A stretch of DNA of 6,872 nt from Rhodospirillaceae bacterium (GCA_028817685.1 JAPPPC010000270.1:1-6872); one strand, 5' to 3'; numbered from the stretch's first letter, positions 1-6,518 are shown. The notes: a model not told the origin generated them from the sequence alone. Program-made: numbers and translations.

Positions 1-1
1 C

Positions 2-388
2 CTGCGCTCGCAGCGTCTGGGCGCCTATGACGGTATCGCTATCGCGCGCGACCCATTTCCCTTCAGCGGGGCGACGACGACCGTCGAGGCGCGGCTGATG
101 GGGGTTCCGGTCATCTCGCTGGCCGGCGACCGGTTCGCGGGCCGGTGTTCGGCCGCCACTTTGGATGCCGCCGGCTTGGCCGTGTGCATCGCGGACGATA
201 CCGCCAGCTATGGCGCCCGTGCGGTCGAATTGGCGTCAAACCTCGAACGACTTGCCGCCTTGCGGGCGGCCCTGCGGCCGATGGTGACGCAATCACGGGT
301 CTGCGATGCCGATCGCTATGTCCGCAACATGGGACGCGCCTATCGCGCGATGTGGCGGCGCTGGTGCGCCAGTGACGTTAGTCGGTAA
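2..388 (+). CDS. C-terminal part of a family GT41 (O-GlcNAc-transferase/SPINDLY-like) glycosyltransferase, 5'-truncated by the window edge
   Basis: An open frame runs in from the left edge and stops with TAA at 386–388, giving 128 visible C-terminal residues. They match the end of the GT41 catalytic region: an Asp-Pro-Phe-Pro-Phe stretch followed by Ser-Gly-Ala-Thr-Thr-Thr, a Glu-Ala-Arg and then MGVPVISLAGDRFAGR, which resembles the nucleotide-sugar-binding segment of OGT/SPINDLY proteins (usual form: DPFPYNG.TTT.EAL.MGVPV..L.GDR..SR). The usual Ser-Arg at the end of this block is Gly-Arg here. The last 50 residues look helical and are rich in Arg and Ala. Bacterial members are normally TPR repeats plus this domain and transfer a sugar to protein Ser/Thr, often in the cytoplasm. 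The TPR part, if present, lies upstream and is not visible, so the acceptor is unknown. An internal ATG at 98 is in frame but is not the start, because homology continues upstream of it. The gene converges on xthA and overlaps it by 11 bp. Confidence 0.85.
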   Translation: MRSQRLGAYDGIAIARDPFPFSGATTTVEARLMGVPVISLAGDRFAGRCSAATLDAAGLAVCIADDTASYGARAVELASNLERLAALRAALRPMVTQSRVCDADRYVRNMGRAYRAMWRRWCASDVSR

Positions 389-1151
389 GTTCGCACCAGA
401 CCGGCGTGTGATCCGAGGCCTTTTCCTTGCCGCGAGGTCCGCGGTCGATCTCGCAGGCGACAAGGCGGTCCGCCGCTTGCGGCGACAGCAGCAGATGGTC
501 GATGCGCACGCCTTCGTCCCGTTGCCAGCGGCCCCGCTGGTAATCCCAATAGCTGTAGGCGCCGATTTCCTTGTGCAGGGTTCGCCAAGCCTCGGTGATG
601 CCCATATTCAGGATCGTCCGGAAGCGCGCGCGGGACTCCGGCCGGCATAACGCATCATCCGCCCAGCCTTCCGGGTCATACACATCGTCATCCGTCGGTA
701 CGATGTTGTAATCGCCGCCGAGGACGAAAGGGCGCTCCTGCGGCAGCAGCTCGTCGCGGACATAGTCGATAAGCCGGTCCATCCAGGACAGCTTGTAGGG
801 AAATTTCTCCGTGTCCGTCGGGTTTCCGTTCGGCAGGTAGATCGAGGCGACGCGTACATCGTTGATCGTCGCTTCGATGTAGCGCGCCTGCTCGTCGGAC
901 TCGTCACCCGGGAGGCCCATCTTGACGTCTTCGATCGGGGTTTTCGACAGGATGGCCACCCCGTTGTAGCTCTTCTGCCCGTGCACCTCTATTTCGTAGC
1001 CCAGGCCGTTGATCTCCAGACACGGGAACTCTTCAGGGACGGTCTTCACTTCCTGCAGCAAGGCGACGTCGGGCGATGCCTCTTCGAGCCATTCGAGCAC
1101 GCGCGGCAGGCGCGCCTTGATCGAATTGACGTTGAATGTCGCGATTTTCAC
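378..1151 (-). CDS. xthA: Exodeoxyribonuclease III (AP endonuclease of the ExoIII/EEP family)
   Basis: The product (257 residues; E. coli XthA has 268) is a Mg-dependent exonuclease and apurinic/apyrimidinic endonuclease of base-excision repair. The family landmarks appear in order: KIATFNVNSIKARL at the N-terminus, the metal ligand Glu34 in LLQEVK, Tyr105 in IYLPNGNP, Asp147 and Asn149 in GGDYNIVP, Asp218-His219 in RIDHLLLS, and the C-terminal catalytic Asp247-His248 in SDHTPVW. I chose the GTG at 1149–1151 because homology begins there. The open frame continues to an ATG at 1226, but its 25 extra residues are arginine-rich, overlap the 3' end of erpA in another frame and look unlike the family. 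The GTG has no clear Shine–Dalgarno sequence and lies 4 nt after the erpA stop, which suggests translation coupled to erpA. The gene ends in TAA at 378–380, inside the tail of the convergent glycosyltransferase gene. No catalytic residue is missing, so it should be active. Confidence 0.95.
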   Translation of the reverse strand: MKIATFNVNSIKARLPRVLEWLEEASPDVALLQEVKTVPEEFPCLEINGLGYEIEVHGQKSYNGVAILSKTPIEDVKMGLPGDESDEQARYIEATINDVRVASIYLPNGNPTDTEKFPYKLSWMDRLIDYVRDELLPQERPFVLGGDYNIVPTDDDVYDPEGWADDALCRPESRARFRTILNMGITEAWRTLHKEIGAYSYWDYQRGRWQRDEGVRIDHLLLSPQAADRLVACEIDRGPRGKEKASDHTPVWCELTD

Positions 1152-1155
1152 GGGA

Positions 1156-1521
1156 TCAGGTCGAGAAGGACGTGCCGCAACCGCACGAGGCCGTCGCATT
1201 GGGATTGTTGATCTGGAAAGACGCACCGACCATATCGTCGACGAAATCGATCTGCGAACCGCCCAAAAGGTCCATTGAGACGCTGTCGATAACGACTTTC
1301 ACTTCATCGTCGCCGAACACGCGGTCATCGTCGGTAATGGTGCTCTCGAAGTCGAAGCCATACTGATAGCCCGCGCAGCCGCCGCCGGACACCTTTACGC
1401 GTAGCATGGTGTTCGGATCGTCTTCTTGCGCGAAAATCTGCGACAAGCGCTTTCTCGCCGATTCAGAAATCGTAAAAGTAGCTTCCGCGGCCGGGATTTC
1501 GGATGCGAACGGATCGGACAT
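1156..1521 (-). CDS. erpA: A-type iron–sulfur cluster carrier/insertion protein ErpA
   Basis: This 121-residue protein belongs to the HesB/IscA/SufA/ErpA family, which carries Fe–S clusters from the scaffold to apo-enzymes in the cytoplasm. The three conserved cysteines are Cys49 in SGGGCAGYQYGF and Cys113 and Cys115 in the C-terminal CGCGTSFS. The DDPNTMLRV stretch, the GYQYGF version of the first cysteine block and the INNPNATASCGCG tail resemble ErpA more than IscA or SufA, although assignment within the family from sequence alone is not absolute. The first 15 residues are a variable acidic/Ala extension. The ATG at 1519–1521 is preceded by a good Shine–Dalgarno AGGAGA (1527–1532 on the minus strand) at 5-nt spacing. 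It is the first gene of a likely two-gene transcript with xthA. The upstream region holds a promoter and a hairpin that could regulate it. Iron-dependent control would be expected for such a gene, but no known operator is recognised. Confidence 0.93.
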   Translation of the reverse strand: MSDPFASEIPAAEATFTISESARKRLSQIFAQEDDPNTMLRVKVSGGGCAGYQYGFDFESTITDDDRVFGDDEVKVVIDSVSMDLLGGSQIDFVDDMVGASFQINNPNATASCGCGTSFST

Positions 1522-1535
1522 TTTTCTCTCCTGCG

Positions 1536-1558
1536 CGGCGCAAGTTGTTGCTGCGCCG
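1536..1558 (-). promoter_or_regulatory. Inverted repeat/hairpin in the erpA 5' leader next to the ribosome binding site
   Basis: CGGCGCA (1536–1542) and TGCGCCG (1552–1558) are perfect 7-bp inverted repeats around a 9-nt loop. In the minus-strand transcript the hairpin ends 3 nt before the AGGAGA Shine–Dalgarno of erpA, close enough to influence ribosome loading. It has no following U-tract, so it is not an intrinsic terminator. In GC-rich DNA a 7-bp stem can arise by chance, so its function is unproven. Confidence 0.35.
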
Positions 1559-1580
1559 GCACTTGCAGTTTACCACAGCC

Positions 1581-1608
1581 TATGTAGCGCGCTAAGAGGC
1601 TATGTCAA
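1581..1608 (-). promoter_or_regulatory. Probable sigma-70-type promoter for erpA–xthA
   Basis: Read on the minus strand, there is a perfect -35 TTGACA (1603–1608) and, after a 16-nt spacer, TACATA (1581–1586). Shifted by one base, the -10 reads CTACAT, five of six matches to the alphaproteobacterial CTATAT form. Transcription would start near 1574 and give a leader of about 53 nt before the erpA ATG. The -35 is strong and the -10 moderate. This is an inference from motif and position only. No comparably good promoter facing dgt was seen in the same gap. Confidence 0.5.
1585..1594. promoter_or_regulatory. Perfect 10-bp palindrome (TAGCGCGCTA), possible operator
   Basis: TAGCGCGCTA is its own reverse complement. 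It lies between the -35 and -10 elements of the predicted erpA promoter and touches the -10, a position where a bound dimeric repressor would block RNA polymerase. It is short and does not match an operator I can name (it is not a recognisable Fur, IscR or LexA box), so the regulatory role is a guess. Confidence 0.25.
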
Positions 1609-1629
1609 TTCGGTTAATCAAGGGTAGTC

Positions 1630-2799
1630 ATGGATTTGGCGATCGCCAAGTATGCGACGCAAGCCGCTCAATCCCGGGGTCGCGTGCATTCCGAACCGGG
1701 CAGCCGGCGCCGGTCTCCCTTTCAGCGCGACCGCGACCGGATCATACACGCGACAGCGTTTCGGCGGCTTAAGCACAAGACACAGGTTTTCATCGCACCG
1801 GAAGGCGACCATTTCCGCACGCGTCTGACCCATAGTCTCGAGGTCTCGCAGATCGCGCGAGCGTTGAGCCGGACGCTAGGATTGGATGAAGACCTGACCG
1901 AAGCGCTCGCGCTGGCACATGATTTCGGGCATCCGCCTTTCGGCCATGCGGGCGAAGAGGCGCTGGATATTGCGATGACAGCGTTCGGCGGATTCGATCA
2001 CAACGACCAGACGGTTCGCGTTCTGCACAGTTTGGAGAACCGTTATCCGGGTTACGACGGGCTGAACCTGACCTGGGAAAGTTTGGAGGGCGTCGCCAAG
2101 CATAATGGGCCGCTTTCGGGGCCGTTTGCTGAAGGCCGGATCAAAACACCCAGCATTGCCGCACTTGACGCGTTGTTCTCCCTGGAACTGGATACGTTCG
2201 CGGGTCCTGAAGCGCAGGTCGCCGCCATTGCCGACGATATCGCCTACAATAACCATGACCTTGATGATGGGCTGCGGGCTGGGATATTTGCGATCGGTGA
2301 CCTAAATCAGGTCCCGCATGTCGCTCAGGCCTTTGCCGAGGTGCGGTCCGAATTTCCTTCTGTCGACGAGACACGCATTGTCCACGAAACGGTTCGGCGC
2401 CTGATCGGCGATATGGTGGAAGATGTTATTGCGGAAACGGAAAAACGACTGACTGCTGCAAAACCCGCCAGCGCCGCGGATATTCGTCATTTGGACCGTC
2501 CTATGGTTGCCTTCTCGACAGCGATGAGCGAGAAAGAGCGCGCGCTGAAAGGGTTCTTGTTCGAACGGATGTACCGGCACGAATCTGTCGTTTCAGAGAC
2601 CGACCGGGCGCGCGGCATTATCAGCGCATTGTTCGAATGTTTTGCCGGCGAACCGGAACGGCTCCCGGATCCGTGGCGCCGGTCTACAGACGGCCGAAAT
2701 ACGGCGCAGACGGCGCGCGTCGTCTGTGACTATGTCGCCGGTATGACAGATCAGTTCGCGCTGCGCCTGCATCGTCGCATATCAGAAGGAAAGTACTGA
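1630..2799 (+). CDS. dgt: Deoxyguanosinetriphosphate triphosphohydrolase-like protein (HD-domain dNTPase)
   Basis: The 389-residue product is an HD-superfamily dNTP triphosphohydrolase, hydrolysing dNTPs to deoxynucleoside plus triphosphate in the cytoplasm. It belongs to the shorter, approximately 390-residue class common in alphaproteobacteria rather than the approximately 505-residue E. coli Dgt, so the preferred dNTP cannot be assumed to be dGTP. The N-terminal family signature SPFQRDRDRIIHATAFRRLKHKTQV is clear at about 29–53. Metal ligands of the HD site are His68 (RLTHSLEV), His97-Asp98 (AHDFGHPPFGHAGE) and an Asp of the ADDIAY motif (202/203), followed by the usual NNHDLDDG. The ATG at 1630 has an AAGGG Shine–Dalgarno at 1620–1624, 5 nt away. 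It is the first gene of the plus-strand operon and is divergent from erpA. The stop TGA (2797–2799) lies 4 nt before the argS start. All catalytic motifs are intact. Confidence 0.95.
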   Translation: MDLAIAKYATQAAQSRGRVHSEPGSRRRSPFQRDRDRIIHATAFRRLKHKTQVFIAPEGDHFRTRLTHSLEVSQIARALSRTLGLDEDLTEALALAHDFGHPPFGHAGEEALDIAMTAFGGFDHNDQTVRVLHSLENRYPGYDGLNLTWESLEGVAKHNGPLSGPFAEGRIKTPSIAALDALFSLELDTFAGPEAQVAAIADDIAYNNHDLDDGLRAGIFAIGDLNQVPHVAQAFAEVRSEFPSVDETRIVHETVRRLIGDMVEDVIAETEKRLTAAKPASAADIRHLDRPMVAFSTAMSEKERALKGFLFERMYRHESVVSETDRARGIISALFECFAGEPERLPDPWRRSTDGRNTAQTARVVCDYVAGMTDQFALRLHRRISEGKY

Positions 2800-2803
2800 T
2801 TCC

Positions 2804-4546
2804 GTGAATATTTTTAGCGATTTCCGAAAGCAAATTATCGACGTTATCGAGGGGCTGAGCGGCGACGGGAGCCTTCCCGAAGGCCTTAACCTGGACCGGG
2901 TCGCCGTCGACGTACCGCGCGATGCGGCTTTCGGCGATTTGTCGACGAATGCGGCGATGGTGCTCGCCAAGCCGGCGGGGATGAAACCGCGCGACCTGGC
3001 GGAGCTGCTGACCGGTAAACTGGCGAATGCCGAGGGCGTTTCGACGGCGGAAATTGCCGGTCCGGGCTTCATCAATGTCAGGCTCGACGATGATCTGTGG
3101 CGGCGCTGTCTCGGTACGGTTCTGCAGACCGGAAAAGCCTTCGGCGATTCCGATATCGGCGGCGGGGCGCCCGTCAATGTGGAGTTCGTGTCGGCGAATC
3201 CAACAGGACCGCTGCATATCGGTCATGCCCGTGGATCCGTTTTCGGCGATGTTCTTGCCGCGCTGCTGCAGAAGGCGGGCTTTGCGGTTACGCGCGAGTA
3301 TTACATCAACGATGCAGGCGCGCAGGTCGACGTGCTGGCCCGCTCCGCACATCTCCGATATCGCGAAGCGCTTGGCGAAGCGATTGGGCAGATCCCCGAG
3401 GGACTCTATCCCGGCGAATATATGAAGGCCGTCGGCGCAGCGCTGGCCGAACGCGACGGTGATCGCTGGCAGGCGAGCCCGGAATCCGAATGGCTGCCGG
3501 TCGTCCGCTCCTTCGCCATCGACACCATGATGGATCTGGTGCGCGATGATCTTGCGGCGCTGGGGATCACATTCGACGTATTCACCTCCGAGCGCGGTCT
3601 GGTCGAGCTGGGCAGGGTCGACACGGTGCTGGACGGTCTCGAGGCGCGCGGATTGATTTATACGGGAACCTTGGAGCCGCCGAAGGGCAAGAAGCCCGAC
3701 GATTGGGAACCGCGGCCGCAAACCCTGTTCAAGGCGACGGAGTTCGGGGACGAGGTAGACCGGCCGTTGAAGAAGTCGGACGGCAGTTGGACGTACTTTG
3801 CGTCGGATATCGCCTATCACCAGGACAAGCATGCGCGCGGCTTCGACACGCAAATCGACGTCTGGGGCGCGGACCATGGCGGCTACGTCAAGCGGATGAA
3901 GGCGGCGACCAAGGCGGTAACGGAAGGGGCGGCTGATCTGGATGTCAAAATTTGCCAGATCGTCAAACTGCTGGATAAGGGTGAACCGGTGAAGATGTCC
4001 AAACGGGCCGGCACTTTCGTCACCTTGCGGGATCTTATCGACGAGGTCGGGCCAGGGGTCGTGCGGTTCATCATGTTGACCCGCAGTAACGACGCGCCGT
4101 TGGATTTCGACCTCACCAAGGTCACCGAGCAATCGCGGGAAAACCCCGTGTTCTACGTCCAATACGCGCATGCACGCTGTCATTCGGTTGCCCGGATGGC
4201 GGCGGATGCCTTCCCGGATTTGGACGCGGATCAGACTGCCGATTTGGGTCTGCTCACCGACGAGGCCGAACTCGCATTGATCAAGCTCCTGGCACAATGG
4301 CCGCGTACGATTGAAGGCGCGGCCCAGGCACATGAACCGCACCGAATCGCCTATTATCTCTATGAGCTGGCCGCTGCGTTTCATGGCCTATGGACCAAGG
4401 GCAAGGAGCAGACCGAGTTGCGTTTCATCGTTGAGAACGACCGCGCGCAAACCCATGCGCGTTTGGCGATGGTGAGCGGGGTCCGCACCGTGATCGCCAG
4501 CGGGTTGGAGCTGATGGGGGTGGAACCCTTGGAGGAACTGCGCTGA
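2804..4546 (+). CDS. argS: Arginyl-tRNA synthetase (class I)
   Basis: The 580-residue product charges tRNA-Arg with arginine using ATP. The domain order is typical: an N-terminal tRNA-recognition (Arg_tRNA_synt_N/Add-1) domain at about 1–92, a class-I Rossmann catalytic core with the HIGH motif at 138–141 (NPTGPLHIGHARG) and the KMSK loop at 397–400 (KMSKRAGTFVTLRDL), and a helical DALR anticodon-binding domain from about 448 (FYVQYAHARCHSVAR) to the end. Other family blocks seen are YYINDAGAQV at 166–175, ASDIAYHQDK and WGADHGGYVKRM. Length and motifs are those of a normal, active enzyme. The start is GTG at 2804, 4 nt after the dgt stop. The AGAAGGA at 2784–2790 lies 13 nt upstream, a rather long spacing, so coupling to dgt translation may help. 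The TGA stop overlaps the ATG of the next gene by one base. Confidence 0.98.
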   Translation: MNIFSDFRKQIIDVIEGLSGDGSLPEGLNLDRVAVDVPRDAAFGDLSTNAAMVLAKPAGMKPRDLAELLTGKLANAEGVSTAEIAGPGFINVRLDDDLWRRCLGTVLQTGKAFGDSDIGGGAPVNVEFVSANPTGPLHIGHARGSVFGDVLAALLQKAGFAVTREYYINDAGAQVDVLARSAHLRYREALGEAIGQIPEGLYPGEYMKAVGAALAERDGDRWQASPESEWLPVVRSFAIDTMMDLVRDDLAALGITFDVFTSERGLVELGRVDTVLDGLEARGLIYTGTLEPPKGKKPDDWEPRPQTLFKATEFGDEVDRPLKKSDGSWTYFASDIAYHQDKHARGFDTQIDVWGADHGGYVKRMKAATKAVTEGAADLDVKICQIVKLLDKGEPVKMSKRAGTFVTLRDLIDEVGPGVVRFIMLTRSNDAPLDFDLTKVTEQSRENPVFYVQYAHARCHSVARMAADAFPDLDADQTADLGLLTDEAELALIKLLAQWPRTIEGAAQAHEPHRIAYYLYELAAAFHGLWTKGKEQTELRFIVENDRAQTHARLAMVSGVRTVIASGLELMGVEPLEELR

Positions 4547-5481
4547 TGGCCGACGACGTCGATCCCATCGAGGCGGAGCTCGAGAAACTCGACGCGGAAG
4601 AAACCAAACCACCTTCAAGTGGCATTCGACGTTTGTTGCCGGCGCTCCTGGCTGTCGTGACGTTGGGCGGGTTCGCGGGAGTCGTTTGGTACGCCTACAA
4701 CACCGGCATCCGCGAAGGCAGTGAGTTCGCCGCACCTGTGCTGAAACCGGACGGGCCAAGCAAAGTTGCGCCGACGAACCCCGGCGGCCAAAAAATCGCC
4801 GACCAGGACAAGCTCGTTTACGGCAAGATCGACAAATCCACCGAGGGGCGCAAGGTGGAGCGGTTGCTGCCGCCGCCGGAGAAACCGCTGCCGGTACCGA
4901 TCGTCCGGAAACCGCCACCCGTTTCGGAACCAAAACTCGAAGTGCCGAAGGCGCCGCCCACGTCGGAACTGCCGGCTCCGACGACGGAAACGCCTGCCGA
5001 AAATGCTGCTCCAAAAAAGAATGTGGCACCGGAAAAAGAAGCCCCCGCTGTGGCGAAAGTCGCACCCTCCGCGGGGACACCGGACGTGAAGTCGCCGAAA
5101 GCTGAGAAGGCCGCGCCGCCACCGCCGAAAGTCGCCGTCAAACCGCCAGCGCCTCCGAAGCCGCCGGCGGCGCCGAAATCGCCCGCTGTGGCTCCAAAAC
5201 CGACGCAAACCGCATCAAAGCCTGATCCGGCAAAAGGATATCGTATTCAGATCGGTTCGCTTCGATCGGAAGCGGCGGCGAAATCGGCTTGGGCCAAGCG
5301 GGTCAAGCAGCATGGCGCGATCCTTGGTAAGCTCACATTGCTCGTGAAACGTGCCGACCTCGACAAGAAGGGGGTCTATTACCGGGTACAAGCCGGCCCA
5401 CTGAAGGACCTGGCTGCCGCGAAGCGCATTTGCGATGCGCTCAAGCAGAAGAAGGTCGGTTGCCTGGTGATCAGGCCATAG
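4546..5481 (+). CDS. Membrane-anchored SPOR-domain protein with a Pro/Ala/Lys-rich linker
   Basis: The 311-residue product has four parts. Residues 1–28 are an acidic cytoplasmic tail ending in Arg-Arg. A single membrane segment spans about 29–51 (LLPALLAVVTLGGFAGVVWY), with positive charges on the inner side implying an N-in, C-out bitopic protein. Residues about 60–115 form a more complex stretch with ADQDKLVYGKI and VERLLPPPEKPLP. Residues about 116–229 are a low-complexity Pro/Ala/Lys linker. Residues 231–311 are a SPOR domain (KGYRIQIGSLRSEAAAKSAW ... VYYRVQAGPLKDLAAAKRIC). SPOR domains bind denuded glycan strands of septal peptidoglycan, so a periplasmic, division-related role is likely; the specific function is unknown. 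It starts by one-base overlap with argS (TGATG), with a strong GGAGGA Shine–Dalgarno at 4531–4536, 9 nt upstream. It lies directly before nagZ, another peptidoglycan gene. Confidence 0.9.
   Translation: MADDVDPIEAELEKLDAEETKPPSSGIRRLLPALLAVVTLGGFAGVVWYAYNTGIREGSEFAAPVLKPDGPSKVAPTNPGGQKIADQDKLVYGKIDKSTEGRKVERLLPPPEKPLPVPIVRKPPPVSEPKLEVPKAPPTSELPAPTTETPAENAAPKKNVAPEKEAPAVAKVAPSAGTPDVKSPKAEKAAPPPPKVAVKPPAPPKPPAAPKSPAVAPKPTQTASKPDPAKGYRIQIGSLRSEAAAKSAWAKRVKQHGAILGKLTLLVKRADLDKKGVYYRVQAGPLKDLAAAKRICDALKQKKVGCLVIRP
4864..5232 (+). repeat. Low-complexity Pro/Ala/Lys-coding linker region
   Basis: Within the SPOR-domain gene, codons about 107–229 consist largely of CCG/CCA/CCT, GCx and AAA/AAG with scattered Ser, Thr, Val and Glu. 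Short degenerate units such as PPKP, PAAPK and PKSPAVAPK recur but are not exact tandem repeats. The segment should form an extended, positively charged spacer between the membrane anchor and the SPOR domain. Length variation between strains would be expected here. Confidence 0.6.
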
Positions 5482-5495
5482 CCGTGCACACCGCA

Positions 5496-6518
5496 ATGAA
5501 ACACAGCGCGGCGATCCTTGGTTGCGCTGGGCTGTCCTTGTCGGCAGACGAAAAGCGACTGTTTGAAGAGGCGGATCCGCTTGGTTTCATCCTCTTTGCG
5601 CGCAATGTGGAAAGTGCTGATCAAGTCCGGAATCTTGTGGCTGAACTGCGCGATTGCGTGGGGCGCGGGGACGCGCCGGTCTTGACCGATCAGGAAGGCG
5701 GGCGGGTCGCGCGGCTGCCCTCGCCGCCATGGCGGACGGCGCCGCCGGCGCTGCAGATCGGCGCGCTATACGAAACCGACCCGAAAGCGGCGTGCGAGGC
5801 GGCGCGGTTGAACGGCCGCTTGCTGGCGCACGATCTATTCGGCCTTGGGATCAATGTCGACTGCGTTCCGGTACTGGACTTACTGTTCCCGGAAACCCAC
5901 GGAATTATCGGTGACCGGTCCTTCGGTAGGGATCCGGAAGCCGTCGCGGCGCTGGGGCGTGCGACTTGTGAAGGATTGCTCGCCGGTGGTGTCCTGCCGG
6001 TGATCAAACACATTCCTGGGCACGGCCGCGCGACACTCGACAGTCACGAAGCGTTGCCGGTCGTCGATGTGTCACGCGATAAACTGGAAACGAGCGACTT
6101 CCGGCCGTTTCAAATGCTGGCCGACATGCCGATGGCGATGACGGCGCATGTCGTCTACAGCGCGATCGACGGGAATGCGCCCGCAACGACATCGTCGACT
6201 GTCATCGCCGAGACGATCCGCGGCCATATCGGCTTTGACGGGCTGCTGATGAGCGACGATTTGTCGATGAAGGCACTGTCCGGCGACATGACGGTGCGGA
6301 CCAAAGCGGCGCTGGATGCCGGATGCGATATCGCGCTGCATTGCAATGGTGATGTTGCGGAGATGACCGCTGTCCTCGGGGCGTGCGGGCCGCTGTCAGG
6401 GGCGGCGACCGAGCGGGTTTCACGGGCAATGTCGCAACTTGGCGATGCCGAACCGGTAGGGGACGCTGCCTCACGCTTCGCGGCATTGCTGTCGCCGGGG
6501 GCGGCGAATGGGGGGTGA
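5496..6518 (+). CDS. nagZ: Beta-N-acetylhexosaminidase (glycoside hydrolase family 3)
   Basis: The 340-residue product (E. coli NagZ has 341) removes GlcNAc from GlcNAc-anhydroMurNAc muropeptides in the cytoplasm during peptidoglycan recycling. Landmarks in order are ADPLGFILFARN (26–37), TDQEGGRVARL (64–74), GINVDCVPVLDL, GDRSFGRDP, the substrate-binding/catalytic loop KHIPGHG (171–177, with the general acid/base His176), and LLMSDDLSMKALSG (250–263) with the nucleophile Asp254 in Ser-Asp-Asp. No signal peptide is seen, consistent with a cytoplasmic single-domain NagZ. The start is uncertain. ATG 5496 fits where homology begins but lacks a Shine–Dalgarno. GTG 5484 would add four residues, lies 2 nt after the preceding stop and has an AGG 8 nt upstream. 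An ATG at 5430 would overlap the SPOR gene by 52 nt and looks unlikely. The gene ends in TGA at 6516–6518, overlapping the protease gene by 11 nt. In many Gram-negatives NagZ products influence AmpC induction; no ampC or ampR is visible here. Confidence 0.95.
   Translation: MKHSAAILGCAGLSLSADEKRLFEEADPLGFILFARNVESADQVRNLVAELRDCVGRGDAPVLTDQEGGRVARLPSPPWRTAPPALQIGALYETDPKAACEAARLNGRLLAHDLFGLGINVDCVPVLDLLFPETHGIIGDRSFGRDPEAVAALGRATCEGLLAGGVLPVIKHIPGHGRATLDSHEALPVVDVSRDKLETSDFRPFQMLADMPMAMTAHVVYSAIDGNAPATTSSTVIAETIRGHIGFDGLLMSDDLSMKALSGDMTVRTKAALDAGCDIALHCNGDVAEMTAVLGACGPLSGAATERVSRAMSQLGDAEPVGDAASRFAALLSPGAANGG

Noticed and set aside
471..484. Inverted repeat CGCCGC-TT-GCGGCG, considered as a terminator for the plus-strand glycosyltransferase
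   Set aside because: No T-tract follows on either strand, the loop is too small for the full stem, and it falls inside xthA coding sequence. It is most likely a product of GC-rich codons.
1152..1226. N-terminal extension of XthA to the ATG at 1226
   Set aside because: The 25 extra residues are Arg/Pro-rich, overlap the erpA 3' end and precede the conserved KIATFNVNS start of the family.
1522..1629. A promoter facing dgt in the divergent gap
   Set aside because: TTGCAG (1563–1568) and TATGTA (1581–1586) are only 12 nt apart and no better-spaced pair was found, so I do not call one, although dgt must be transcribed from somewhere.
1876..2580. Minus-strand open frames opposite dgt
   Set aside because: They are antisense to intact HD-motif coding sequence and have no ribosome site or family signature.
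2684..4384. A 566-codon open frame on the minus strand, opposite argS and the end of dgt
   Set aside because: It lies fully antisense to argS, whose HIGH and KMSK motifs and length are unmistakable. The antisense protein is rich in Arg, Gln, His and Ile with no domain pattern, as expected from the mirror of GC-biased codons.
4388..5208. Long minus-strand open frames opposite the SPOR-domain gene, one rich in Arg/Ser/Pro and one in Gly/Phe/Arg
   Set aside because: They mirror the Pro/Ala/Lys codons of the linker. The plus-strand frame has a membrane segment, a SPOR domain and a good ribosome site.
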